Source: Allodiplogaster sudhausi
Taxonomy: Eukaryota; Nematoda; Chromadorea; Rhabditida; Diplogasteridae
DNA: 64,000 nucleotides
Reading direction: 5' to 3'
Assembly: GCA_945643635.1 (NCBI GenBank)
Contig: CALZFC010000072.1
Location: forward strand, 1,102,501 to 1,166,500
The notes beneath the pieces were generated by a model, which ran no database searches, was not told the DNA's origin, and saw only the letters and a program-made list of their open reading frames with translations. Positions 54,531 to 64,000 of the stretch are shown piece after piece; within the stretch, counting starts at the first letter, position 1, and each line of letters opens with the position of its first letter. The position numbers were made by a program, and so were the translations under genes.

Positions 54531-56927
54531 TCATCTAGATCTAATAATGTGTAATGACCGACCTGTTAATATGCCTCCTGGCTTGCGGTCGGTGCTCGAA
54601 CCAGCCGTCCTGCAGTCGTGCAGAGCCCCTCTCTGGCGCGCCCTCTTCCGAGGGGGCGGAGCGTGCTTGCCGATCACTTCTTCCATGAAGGCGCGTTCGA
54701 CGGAGGTAGCGCGCTGGTCCTTGAGTGGGACGGCGATGGCGAACCTGGTCAGCGCGTCACGCATGGAGAGGATGTATCGGTTGCCGTCGATTGTCTGGGG
54801 CAGGGGACCCAGAATGTCGACGTGGAGACGCTCGAAGGGGAGACTGGGCTCCGGGAAGGTGCCAAGAGGTTCCTTCGTCTCTTCGTGGGAGAACGTCTTT
54901 CTCTTCCTGCACTTCAGGCAGAGAGTGACTGCTTTTTCCACGTCCTTCTTCATTTCCGGCCAGTTGTATCTGCGCCGGATGCACGCGAGGGTGCGGTCGA
55001 TGCCAGCGTGAGATGCTAGCATCGGGGATGAGTGGAAGTGTTCGACGATTTGCTTGACAATGGTCTCGTCGCGTGGAAGCATGACGATGTGAGGACTCAG
55101 TGAGTTCTTCGGCTTGCGGCAGAGCATTCCGTCGTGGAGCTCGTACCGTGCCTTGGTCTTCGAGCTGTTTGCTGACAGTGTTTTATTCTTGAGATCCTCG
55201 ACAGCTTCCCTCATCCAGCTGGTCTTGCTCTGCAGTTCCAAGATTGTGTCCTTGGCGAGCATGTTGACGGGGACGTCAATCTCGTTGGCAGAGAGTGGCA
55301 GAGTTCTCTTGGTTGTCGTCTTGATGGTCTTCGGCTCCTTGGTTTCGTCCGGGGTGTACCGCGATAGTGCGTCTGCGATGTTATTCTCCCTCCCCGGCCG
55401 ATATTTGATGGTCATATTATATTCCATCAGACACATCTGGTATCGCGCCAGGGGACCTTCGAGATCCTTCCTCTTGTGAAGGGCTTCGAGAGGCCTATGA
55501 TCGACGATTGCTTGGCAGGGCACTCCAAGAATGTACGTTCTAAATTTCTTTGTTGCGAAGACGAGCGCGAGAGCTTCTGCCTCGATGGGAGGGTAGTTTC
55601 TCTCGGCTCCGATTAGCTTCCTGCTGGCGTTCGCGATTGGTCTTGGCGGATCTGTGTCCCTGGCGCTCTGAAGTAGAGCTGCTCCGATGGCAATAGACGA
55701 AGCGTCGCTCTCGATGATGAACGGGCGACCAGGAAGTGGAGCTGCCATCACGGGTGATGTTGAGATGGAGTTCTTGAGTTGCTTGAACGAGCGTTCGTGT
55801 TCCTCAGTCCAACAGAAGTCTTCATCCTTCTTAGTCAGCTCGTGAAGTGGGGCGGCGATCTGTGCGAAGTTCTTGATGAATCGGCGCAGGTAGCTGCACA
55901 TGCCGATGAATGAGCGGATGGCAGTGATGGTAGTGGGCCTGGGGAAGTCGTTGATGGCCTGCACTTTCTGCTTGTCCGTCTTGATCGCGCCATTGGAGAT
56001 GGTGATTCCCAAGAAGGTGACTTCTTGCTTGGCGAATTCGCACTTTGAGAGCTTGGCCTTGAAACCGAAGTTATGAAGTGCTTGCAGGAGTTCTGCCAGA
56101 TCTTGGAAATGTTGTTCCATGCTGTCGCTTACGACAAGCAGGTCGTCGAGGTAAACAAACAGTCGAGCCTTCACTCGCTGTTTGATGTGCTGGACTGCTC
56201 GTTGGAAGGACGATGGTGCTCCGCAGAGACCCATGGGCATTCGTCTGAATTGGTAAATGCCAGAGTCCGTCGCGAAGGCGGTGAGATGTCTGTCCTTCTT
56301 TCTGAGAAGGAGTTGGAAGAATCCAGCTTGGAGATCCATCTTGGTGAAGTAGACTGCGTTGGCAACCAGGTCGACGACATCTTGGATGTTTGGAATGAGA
56401 TAGAATTCCTTCAATGTTGCTGAGTTCAGCATTCTGTAGTCGACAGTGAATCTCCAAGTGCTATCTTTCTTCTTGACGAGAACGACTGGGCTCACGAATG
56501 CCGAGTCGCTTGGCTCGATAACTCCTTCGTTGAGCAGATCTCTTACTTGCTTCTCTATTTCTTCCTTCTTCGAGAGTGGGATGCGCTGAGTGCGTGGTCG
56601 GAGCGGTGGCTTGCTTTTGTCAAGCTCGATCTTGTGCTCGATCGGACCGTTGAAGCAACCCAGCTTATTGTCCCAGCTGTAGAAGGAATTCCGATGTTCA
56701 AGGATGATGTCGTGGAGTCTCTTGGCATGTTCACTTGGCAGAGTTGCAGTTGCCTTCTCGACTTGTCGCAGAAATTCTTCTTTCTCGGGAAAGCTTGGTA
56801 GGTCAGACTCCCAGTCAGCTTCTGGGCTCGCTTCGTCGTTTCTTTGGCCTTCCTGGGCGATAGCAAAGATGTCTCCGACTAGAGTTTCTTCGTGGACGAC
56901 CATTGGCACTGCATTGTGGTTGTGCAC
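54531..56927 (-). CDS. Retroelement polyprotein: reverse transcriptase, RNase H, partial integrase
   Basis: 798-aa open frame. The RT has the usual blocks: LVKKKDSTWRFTVDYRMLN, TKMDLQAGFFQL, and the catalytic LFVYLDDLLVV with the D-D pair. RNase H follows (FIIESDASSIAIGAALLQ), with thumb and connection segments like Ty3/gypsy. The integrase has the His-His-Cys-Cys zinc module (HAGIDRTL, CLKCRKRK) and its first catalytic Asp (HVDILGPLP). After about residue 745 the sequence becomes Arg-rich and unrelated, so the second Asp and Glu are missing. That is a frameshift or truncation. It is a selfish element, not a host gene. Confidence 0.9.
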   Translation of the reverse strand: MHNHNAVPMVVHEETLVGDIFAIAQEGQRNDEASPEADWESDLPSFPEKEEFLRQVEKATATLPSEHAKRLHDIILEHRNSFYSWDNKLGCFNGPIEHKIELDKSKPPLRPRTQRIPLSKKEEIEKQVRDLLNEGVIEPSDSAFVSPVVLVKKKDSTWRFTVDYRMLNSATLKEFYLIPNIQDVVDLVANAVYFTKMDLQAGFFQLLLRKKDRHLTAFATDSGIYQFRRMPMGLCGAPSSFQRAVQHIKQRVKARLFVYLDDLLVVSDSMEQHFQDLAELLQALHNFGFKAKLSKCEFAKQEVTFLGITISNGAIKTDKQKVQAINDFPRPTTITAIRSFIGMCSYLRRFIKNFAQIAAPLHELTKKDEDFCWTEEHERSFKQLKNSISTSPVMAAPLPGRPFIIESDASSIAIGAALLQSARDTDPPRPIANASRKLIGAERNYPPIEAEALALVFATKKFRTYILGVPCQAIVDHRPLEALHKRKDLEGPLARYQMCLMEYNMTIKYRPGRENNIADALSRYTPDETKEPKTIKTTTKRTLPLSANEIDVPVNMLAKDTILELQSKTSWMREAVEDLKNKTLSANSSKTKARYELHDGMLCRKPKNSLSPHIVMLPRDETIVKQIVEHFHSSPMLASHAGIDRTLACIRRRYNWPEMKKDVEKAVTLCLKCRKRKTFSHEETKEPLGTFPEPSLPFERLHVDILGPLPQTIDGNRYILSMRDALTRFAIAVPLKDQRATSVERAFMEEVIGKHAPPPRKRARQRGALHDCRTAGSSTDRKPGGILTGRSLHIIRSR

Positions 56928-57144
56928 AGTGACGAAGGTTGTTGTCTGACCGGGAAGTGGATTGAAGATGAAGTTCTCAAAGCTCCACTCCGTCCGTTGG
57001 AATGGTGAGATCTAGAATTTCTGATTGTCGTTGTGGTTGTCGAGAGTCATTGCAATCTTCACCTTGCCTTTGCTGTTCGCTTGGATGTGCGATCTCGAGG
57101 TGGTCTTGACTTGTCCGATGTGGATCTTCTCTTCGTTGTAGCCA

Positions 57145-57789
57145 TCACGCTTTACCAGTGGGATGATGACGCCTCCAAGGTGAAGTTTTGTCTGGACGAA
57201 GGAGAGCTGGTCTTTCGCGTTCATCGAGGGCTCGCATCGTGTCCAGTCCGATCAGGGCTGCAGCTGGGCAGTCCTTGTCAGCGGCCACTTGGAATGTTTG
57301 CTTGAGATGTTCGTTGCCAATTCGGAGGTTCAGGTCGACTTCGGCTATCAAGTGAATCGGGGTGCCGTTTGCGGCGAAAGCCCTAGTGCTCGTTGGTCGG
57401 AATGAGCCTCCTTTGTCGATCTTTTTGGCGAACGACAATCTGATGATGGAGATAGCGGCACCAGAGTCCCACAACGCCGTGACTCTGCGATCTTCGATTG
57501 AGATGGGAACATACGGAAGGTTGGCCGAACCTCCGTTGATGTTCGCGATAAAGCGGAAGATTTGCGCATTTTCCGGCAGAGATTGGTATCTGATGTTGTT
57601 GTGGAGACGTGCGCTATCTACTGGTGGCGCTGATGGAGCTGTCCTCATATTGGTGGCGGATTCTGACGTGGTACTGTAGGCTACAGTGGTGCTGTTGATG
57701 TTCATCAGAGGAAGTCCGGTTACTGCTGTGGTCATGGAACGGAAGATGTAAAATTTGGCTAGGAATCCGATGATGACGACGAGAATCAC
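57145..57789 (-). CDS. Retroelement aspartic protease domain, in a frame opening with a hydrophobic segment
   Basis: 214-aa frame. The protease active site is ALWDSGAAISII, with flap-like FAANGTPIHL and ALIGLDTM near its end, typical of retroviral-type proteases with A-L-I-G-x-D. The first 20 residues are strongly hydrophobic and continue a membrane helix whose first part lies in the preceding open frame (see finding). A Thr/Ser-rich linker separates helix and protease. Pol starts about 220 bp further on, after a stop and frame change, so protease and RT are no longer fused. Confidence 0.8.
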   Translation of the reverse strand: MILVVIIGFLAKFYIFRSMTTAVTGLPLMNINSTTVAYSTTSESATNMRTAPSAPPVDSARLHNNIRYQSLPENAQIFRFIANINGGSANLPYVPISIEDRRVTALWDSGAAISIIRLSFAKKIDKGGSFRPTSTRAFAANGTPIHLIAEVDLNLRIGNEHLKQTFQVAADKDCPAAALIGLDTMRALDERERPALLRPDKTSPWRRHHPTGKA

Positions 57790-57794
57790 TACGC

Positions 57795-58875
57795 CTAGGC
57801 TATTCCAACGATGACGACGACCTTCGTTGTGAAGAAGGATGTGATGCCTGAGATGCCGTCTCTGACTGCAGCAGATGAATTCTCCAGGCCTTCCTTGATG
57901 AGTTCAGCGTTAGACTTGGCGGCTGGTGGCCCTCTGCTTGCGTCACGCCCGACGATGTTGAGGAATCGGATTTGCTGGCGTCTTATTGCAGAGAGGCTTG
58001 CCCCGTAGCTGACTGCTAGCATCAAAGGGAAACTGCTAGTCTTCACGTTCTGGTAAAAGTCTCCGGCGACCATGTCGAGATGTCGTACTTCTGGTGGGTC
58101 AGGAAGACCAGGGCCGGGCAAGGATGTGACGTTCCTTCTGCCGAATGTGTCAACGAATGTTCCGTTTTCATTCAGCCACACCTCTTCCACAGCGTTCCGG
58201 CAGTCGATTACAGTATGGACTGTCGTCAGATCTTGAGTGCCAGGAACAATGAAGAGGCTGTCGTTCTTGTTCGTGATGACGGGAACTTGTCCGTAGCACA
58301 CGCCCTTGATCTCCTTGCTACGGATGATTTCTTTTATCTGCACAGAGTCGCACTTGGTGATCTTGATGATGTTGTGTCCGACGAATTGAGCGGCAACGTC
58401 TTCTCGTCCGAGGATGGTTCTGATGCCGACGGTGGCGTCAATGCGAGTGAGAGCGTTCCAGATTGAGATTTGTCGGTTCTTCTTCGGCTCCTCGGGAAGT
58501 TCGAGTGCGATTCAGTTGCGCGATGGGCCTCGGCCTTGCTCTTTCGTCGGAAAATGGAGGTGGAGTAGTCGTCGATGTGGTGGGTCTTCGGTATGCCAGA
58601 TCTTCGAGTTCTCTGTCAGATGGTCTTGCCGTAGTCGTTGGAGAAAACGTGTGCTCAGAGAATCGTGTTCTTGCGATTTCTTGCGACATGTTGTAGATCT
58701 GAGAGAAGTGGGGAAAGGTGAGGACGGCGCCTCCAGTTGTCAGATGTGGAGGGGTGGTGAAGCAAGGATAGAGATGGTCAGCAAGCTTCTCGTTAGAGAA
58801 CGTGAATGCGCTTTGAGTGCTTTCCATTACTACCTGCTTATCACTGACAAGTGCGTTAGCAGTCATTGCCTTCAT
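57795..58875 (-). CDS. Glycoprotein-like region of the retroelement, interrupted
   Basis: Two minus-strand frames, 58,875-58,438 (145 aa) and 58,343-57,795 (182 aa). The second has several Cys, an N-glycosylation site (NGT), a Pro-rich PGPGLPDPPE segment and a C-terminal hydrophobic stretch, the layout of a class of membrane glycoprotein ectodomains. I cannot match it to a named envelope family. Its position 5' of pol is the reverse of the usual gag-pol-env order. The frames are separated by stops, so it is not expressible as it stands. Confidence 0.4.
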
Positions 58876-59028
58876 GAAGGAACAACGACTATGCGCTGGC
58901 TCTTGTCTCTCCCAGAGAGAGTGAGAGAGAGAGATAGCGAGTAAGACAGAGAAAGAGAGAGAGAGAGCGAGTTAGACAGAGAAAGAGAGAGAGGGTGAGA
59001 GAGAGAAGAAGAAATAACCCTTGGCCAG

Positions 59029-59952
59029 GTGCTCGTCGGGAATGAGCACATGAGCTTCGCGTGTAATCGCTTCAATCTCCACGCGGATTCGCGCGCCGAC
59101 AACGGCGTCAAGGTTTTTTTTTCTATAAATTTTTTCATTATAATTTAAAAAAAAACCTTAACAAAGTAATGATTTTATGTCAATTTATTTATTTAATTAT
59201 ATCAACAGTGAATATGAATATAAATAAATATCAACGAGAATAATTCAACCGTATTTTATGTGAATATTTCTGACCATCGTCGTCACGTCTTTATAACCAT
59301 AAATTACAAGTGGTTTCCCGCCCTAGTGTCTCAGGGAGAAAGGCGCGAATTCAAATGCCAATTTTTCGGCTCCTTTAGCCAGTCTCGCTGATGCGCACCC
59401 TGCCCGGCCTCGGGCCCTTCTACGGCGACCAAGTCGGCTCGGACGAGCTCTATCGCTTCTGCCCGATTGTCTCGGTCTCTCTCGGGCGTTTTCTTTTTTT
59501 CAATTTATTGTTTTGTCGCAAAATGTTTCGTTTTTCTTCTATATATTTAATACATTTCAGTTCTATAATTATTTTTTTCTATTAAATTTCTCGATTACAA
59601 ATTCAAACAATTGCGATTATTGTAGATTTTCGAAGAAAAAAAAACATGTTTTTTCCAACTCAAGAACATCTTCTCGCTTCGGCTGTCCGTTGGCGCGGCG
59701 CCAAGTGACGTCCGAATTCCGCCGTTGGTTCTGGCGCCGCCGTTTTCTCAATTCTCTCCGCCTCCGCCGCCGCCGCGTCCTCACTGGGTTGCACGCTTTC
59801 CGCTAGAAACACCGTCGCCGGCGTGGAGCGCAGCGAACAACTACGATTACTTTAACAATAATGACATTAAGAATGACGTCACTAATAATGACAACAGTAT
59901 TAATCAAAATTATGCTCCAATCCCAAATGGTTACATTGCCTTGGCGAGATAG
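59029..59952 (+). pseudogene. M8 metallopeptidase copy B: last three exons only
   Basis: Exons 59,029-59,112, about 59,382-59,477 and about 59,665-59,952 match M8 exons 12-14, with the same phases and intact frames to TAG. The intron between the first two has gained about 160 bp of AT-rich sequence. Upstream exons, including the HExxH catalytic part, are replaced by GA repeat and then the retroelement, so this copy cannot make an active peptidase. Frame retention suggests recent truncation. The 3' flank to about 60,340 also matches the flank of the complete gene (26,340-26,740). Confidence 0.85.
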
Positions 59953-60139
59953 CAAAGTTAGCGCACAAGATTCACTAACATATGCACCGGTTATAAGCAA
60001 TTATATACTATATTTTTCAATGGAACCTGATCAATATTCGTTTTTGCAACCCTCGAAGATCTACTACATCTTTTTACTGTATTTATTTAAAATTTGCATA
60101 TTGGTGCTTCTGCTTAAATTGACTTATTAGCAAGGCTCC

Positions 60140-61753
60140 TGAAACGCGCCTCGAATTGAATGTAAACTGTAAAAAAAAATTAATATTTTGGATTTGAAAG
60201 CGCCTTTTTGCTATACAAAAAAAAATAGAGACTAGATAAACTGTAGAGGAAGGCATAAAATAATTGAATAAATAGAAGAAAATCCGTTTTACTTGAAAAT
60301 GAAGACATCACCGCCATGGTGGTTTTCTTCCTAATAATGATTATATAAAAAAAAGTGATGCCTTATAAAAACGATCCGCCTGTGATGTTGCTTATATTAA
60401 TCAATTTGAAAGTACGAAGAAAGATTTAAATTTTTTTGAAGAGATTAAAACGGGTTTTTTTTACATATCGCTCGTTCTTCGATATCCCCCCCCCCTCCCC
60501 CTCTACTCTCCGAACGCACTCACCATCAGCTTTTAAAGAAGTGTTATTTTGTTTGTTTCGTGACTGCTTTCTTACTTTCTTACATTTTTCATTTCAGGAG
60601 TTTTTACTGCTACAAAATTAAAAACTAGAGTCGAGTCATTATCAACTTGAGAATGCCATTGTTTCTTGTTTGTGCCAACTTGCGGTACGATCGCAAGTCT
60701 TTGGCTTTCACCCTTCCACTGCTTCTGTCCCCCACTTTTAGTTGCTGTTATGGTTTCCGAACAAGACTCTAGTTGCCCTGGTCGGGCAAGTCCCTCCCAT
60801 CCATGTATGCCTTCAATTTGAGCCTAGCAAGGTTGTCACTTTTTCTGACTACGGTATAGTCGGAAAGTTACGAGAAACGAAGAGATTCGTTTACTTTCTC
60901 GATTCCTTAAAAAATGTAAGCTCTTAATATGGATCATCCTCCGCATCGACATTTAAAGGAGGGCTCGCATATGTACATATATATATGAACATATTTCCGT
61001 CGTGCATCCTTCAAGTCGTCCCTAATATTTTCAACTAAATTTTGAGGGGACTTTACAATTAGAAGGGGGTTCTAATACAGGGGTACTATTGAATAAAATA
61101 TGATATGTAAAAAAAATCACATGTTTTTATGGCACCATCATGCTTATTTAACTAATGAAAACAAAAGTAGGAGAAATCAGGCTAACGAATCGGAACTGTG
61201 CAAGGAGGAAGGAAAGGAAGCGGCGTATTTTATTCGACCAAGAGCTGTAAGAAAATCCTTGAGTGCAAAATCTGACACTCACTAACAAGATGCACGATTT
61301 TCCATGTACAGGAAATGAGATGTTCACCTCTTCATCACTTTGTCATATCGCAGTCATGCGAATTACATTTATCAGCTACTTCGACCTTTCAGGAGATTAG
61401 GAGCTTGAAATCGTCATTGTTTCGTGCATGTGCAACTTGCGGAACGATCTGAAAAGTCTTTGGCCTCGCACTTTCCACTGCTGTTTTTGTCACCCATTCT
61501 CTCAGTGGCTGCTATGGTTTCAAACAAGACTCTAGTGGCCCCAGGTCGAGCAAGTCCATCCATGAATGCCTACCCAGATTGTCACTTGTTCTAACAACCC
61601 TTTATTTGGAAAGGTACCTGAAACGACGAGACCCGTCTCCCTTCCAGATTCTGTAAAAATGTTTCAAAGCTTTAATTAGTAATCTTAAACTGAAGATGTT
61701 ACCTTCAATTATCTTAAGTTTTAATTATCTTTATCTTTAACCTTAAATTGAGG
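60140..61753. other. Duplicated flank and repeat blocks before the second EGAS-like gene
   Basis: 60,180-60,345 matches the M8 3' flank including the dispersed repeat core at 60,318. A C run lies near 60,488. Blocks at about 60,590-60,930 and 61,230-61,650 match those at 33-35 kb. No coding exon was seen. Confidence 0.65.
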
Positions 61754-62718
61754 ATGAGAGCCGCGCTCTTGTCGTACGTCATTTTCATCTTTCTTGGTAA
61801 ATTAACAAGATTGATCATTTTGTTCATTTGTTAGGAAATGAATCTACCTTTACAATGTCAAAGTACTCTCCTTGCAGGAAATCCGGCTGCGGTTAGTAAG
61901 AAGAACTACTTCTCCTCACCCGAAATGCACAGAAAACGATTTTTGCTCTAAAATGCAGATAAAAAATTAAACGTACCCGTGGCCTTAAAATATCTTTAAC
62001 ATGAAAAACATACATATGTATGTAAATATTAACTACTCTATGTATACATATGTTTCAGCGAAAGACTTACAATTGCACAAATGGAGCCGTATTCGACATC
62101 CTCTTCGATGAGACTCGTAACGGAATAGAACAAGGAGCCAGCACGAGCTATTCTTTAATCGTTTCGAAGGACGACTCCTGCGAATGTGTCATGACGTGCA
62201 CCGGCGGCCTCCCGCGCCTTGATGTCAGCCTATAGTCGAATATCTCTACATTTTTCCGGTTTTTTTAAAACTACATTCATTATTATTGTTCTCAACTAGT
62301 TTTTAGGAAGGTGGATCGCCATATCGTCGTGTAAATGCAAACAAACTCGTCGGAGTTTCCCAAAATGGCTCACCTGTACTTTGCTTAGAAGCGGGTGCGT
62401 ATGGGATGCTCAAATCACTTTGGTGCGAGAACGGTATGGCTTAATTCTTAAAGAAGGGAGACACCGAAAAATATTCAATACAGGTTCGAATTGCCGCGTC
62501 TGCCTTGTGATTCCTCACTCTCATTCTCGCGTGCTATTTCGCAGATCGCACATAAAAGATATTGCCTAGATAGTTGTTCAAATGCAATGAGATAAGCGTG
62601 GATTGAATATGTGCAGAAGAGAAAGTGGGTTTATTAGAGTGATGAATATATGAAAAAGTTGATCGATTAGAAGATGACTGCAAAATGAACGGTGAAGGAT
62701 GATATGATGCATTGCTAC

Positions 62719-62761
<43 letters not shown>

Positions 62762-62794
62762 GTTTCTTTCTTTCTCTCTGTCTGTCTCTGTCTC

Positions 62795-62840
<46 letters not shown>

Positions 62841-64000
62841 GCACGCGCAAATGAGAGTGCGAAGGGCCGCGGCAATTTGAAATATCCCTTTTTTTGGTGA
62901 TCCCCCTCCTTTAAAAGTCAAAGTTATTATTGCTTCCACAAGTTAAAAAAAATGTGTGGTTTTCAGTTACAATTATATTTCCCGTCAACGAGAGTTCAAC
63001 TGATTACTGCGTAGCTAATTGGGGAACAACAGGCTGCACAACGACGACTTCAACGACCTCCTCGATGTCAACAACATCGACAACCTCATCAACTTCCACA
63101 GCAACGCCCACCACATCCACGTCTACAACAACGGCAACCGCATCTTCATCACAACTTACGACGACAGCGTAAGACGTCGAAAAGCTTTAGGGATCTTATT
63201 AAAAACATAGTAACACTCACACTTTAATCTTAGACAATTTCACAGAATAAAATAAATCTATGGTTTTTTTAACAGTCTGCTTAGTTTATAAAGAACACCT
63301 TGGAGTGATGATTATTGAAAGAAATTTTTTAAGTATGGCGCCGCCGGTATCGAATCCTCTCACCACAACGCCTACAGCAGCACTCACAGATTCAGCAACT
63401 GCATCATCTCAGCCTATGCTCTCGGCTTCTTCGACTCAGTTATCATCAACGCCTGCCACATCGACTTCCTCATTAACACTCATCACAGCGACTTCTGTGA
63501 TCTCGGAAACTTCATCTTCGTCTAAACCTACGACGACTACGTAAACATCGAACCGCTTTTGTGATCTTAACGGAAATATCGTAAAACACACGTTTACATC
63601 TTTGTAAAGTTTACAGAATTAATCAGCTATGATTGAAAAAAATTTTCCCCAAAAAATTCCGTAATTAAAAGAAATTTTTTAAGCATTGCGCCACCGGTTT
63701 CTAATTCTCTCACCACAACGCCAACAGCAGCACTCACAGATTCAGAAACATCATCGTCTCACTCTGCGGTCACTGCTTCTTCTGTTCAGTCAACAGCAAC
63801 AACGTAATTGTATATTCACTTATGTAAATTTAAGAATGATATTTTGAAGTTCAAATTTTCTTTCATAGATTAGCCAAGTTCTCAAAAGAATATCAGTTTC
63901 ACTTAGCTCAACAACCACGACAACTAAGACATCTATCACGGCGGGCCCGTGCGGACCATACAGAATGGCAAGCGGGAGTCTTATTGCGAATGTGTCAGTT
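61754..64000 (+). CDS. Second EGAS-like gene, 5' part (cut by window end)
   Basis: Paralogue of the gene at 34,923. Exons: from 61,754 (MRAALLSYVIFIFL signal or membrane segment); about 61,878; 62,059-62,222 (Cys-rich, SCECVMTC); about 62,307-62,434 (NANKLVGV, SLWCEN); 62,967-63,168; about 63,335-63,540; about 63,682-63,804; and from about 63,908 to the window end. The later exons form the same Thr/Ser stalk, followed by GPCGPYRM before the expected EGF module. Exon phases match those of the first copy. In the second exon one extra base shifts the frame relative to copy A. The EGF and channel parts lie beyond the window. A CT tract fills the intron before 62,967. Confidence 0.7.
62727..62838. 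repeat. (CT)n tract in an intron of the second EGAS-like gene
   Basis: Simple CTCTCT with TGTCTC interruptions. The corresponding intron of the first copy (35,664-35,702) is only 39 bp and has no such tract, so the expansion, or its loss in the other copy, came after the duplication. Confidence 0.9.

Larger units (their letters stand above)
54531..58875 (-). mobile_element. Degraded Ty3/gypsy-type retroelement
   Basis: Minus-strand order: glycoprotein-like region (58,875-57,795), aspartic protease (57,789-57,145), RT-RNaseH-integrase (56,927-54,531). No LTR pair, primer-binding site or gag-like zinc knuckle was found. The 3' end stops within the integrase. GC content and codon use differ from the host AT-rich introns. 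At its 5' side the sequence runs into GA repeat and then M8 copy B exons. The absence of LTRs at both ends suggests a truncated copy or one captured by recombination. Confidence 0.8.

Noticed and set aside
1..64000. CRISPR array, bacterial operon, rRNA or tRNA genes.
   Set aside because: The minisatellites lack spacer structure, the genes are spliced, and I found no tRNA-like arm sets or rRNA-like blocks by eye. A tRNAscan or Rfam search would be needed to exclude small RNA genes.

Overview
The window reads as nuclear DNA of a nematode. Genes are split into many short exons with compact GT-AG introns and T-rich acceptors. The families present are ones expanded in nematodes: an ionotropic-glutamate-receptor-like channel, a C-type lectin, ShKT-domain mucins, a leishmanolysin-type (M8) metallopeptidase, a nematode-type phospholipase A2, and EGAS-like proteins (EGF plus DEG/ENaC channel). 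I cannot name the species. Exons are GC-richer than the AT-rich, repeat-laden introns. Purine/pyrimidine (GA/CT)n tracts occur every few kilobases, in introns, 5' flanks and even a transposon. They generate long spurious Arg/Glu or Ser/Leu frames that I leave out. All exon models were built by hand from splice signals and frame continuity.

Layout. 1-2,822: GA/CT tracts, no gene seen. 2,823-7,118 (+): iGluR-like receptor with a GC-rich hAT-type MITE in an intron. 9,583-10,408 (-): complete secreted C-type lectin, 4 exons, 144 aa. 12,264-14,567 (-): complete secreted mucin with ShKT domains, 8 exons, 333 aa. 17,057-18,384 (-): complete Gln/Pro/Thr-rich protein of unknown function, 4 exons, 192 aa. 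21,287-26,337 (+): complete M8 metallopeptidase, 14 exons, 547 aa. 27,935-32,256 (+): complete two-exon PLA2-like gene, 123 aa, whose single intron carries a 3.5 kb PIF/Harbinger transposon with 17-bp TIRs, 3-bp TSD, a transposase relic and a Myb-like gene. 33-35 kb: T/G-rich hAT-type MITE, duplicated blocks and an M8 relic. 34,923-38,795 (+): EGAS-like channel gene. 39-48 kb: repeat mosaic with a fold-back element, a multi-exon gene I cannot name, a 2.2 kb TTAA-flanked long-TIR transposon, and M8-derived exons on the minus strand. 48,795-53,399 (+): 4-coumarate-CoA-ligase-like acyl-CoA synthetase with apparent breaks. 54,531-58,875 (-): degraded Ty3/gypsy-type retroelement with a glycoprotein-like region placed 5' of protease-RT-RNaseH-integrase. 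59,029-59,952 (+): three last exons of a second M8 copy. 61,754-64,000 (+): second EGAS-like gene, cut by the window end.

M8 sequence followed by an EGAS-like gene occurs twice (33-39 kb and 59-64 kb), which points to a segmental duplication later broken up by transposons. The lectin, ShKT mucin, M8 peptidase and PLA2 are all predicted secreted proteins. The receptor and the EGAS proteins are predicted ion channels. Two features recur across unrelated genes: introns with GC rather than GT donors (four supported by frame), and introns filled with GA or CT tracts, in one case forming a self-complementary intron.
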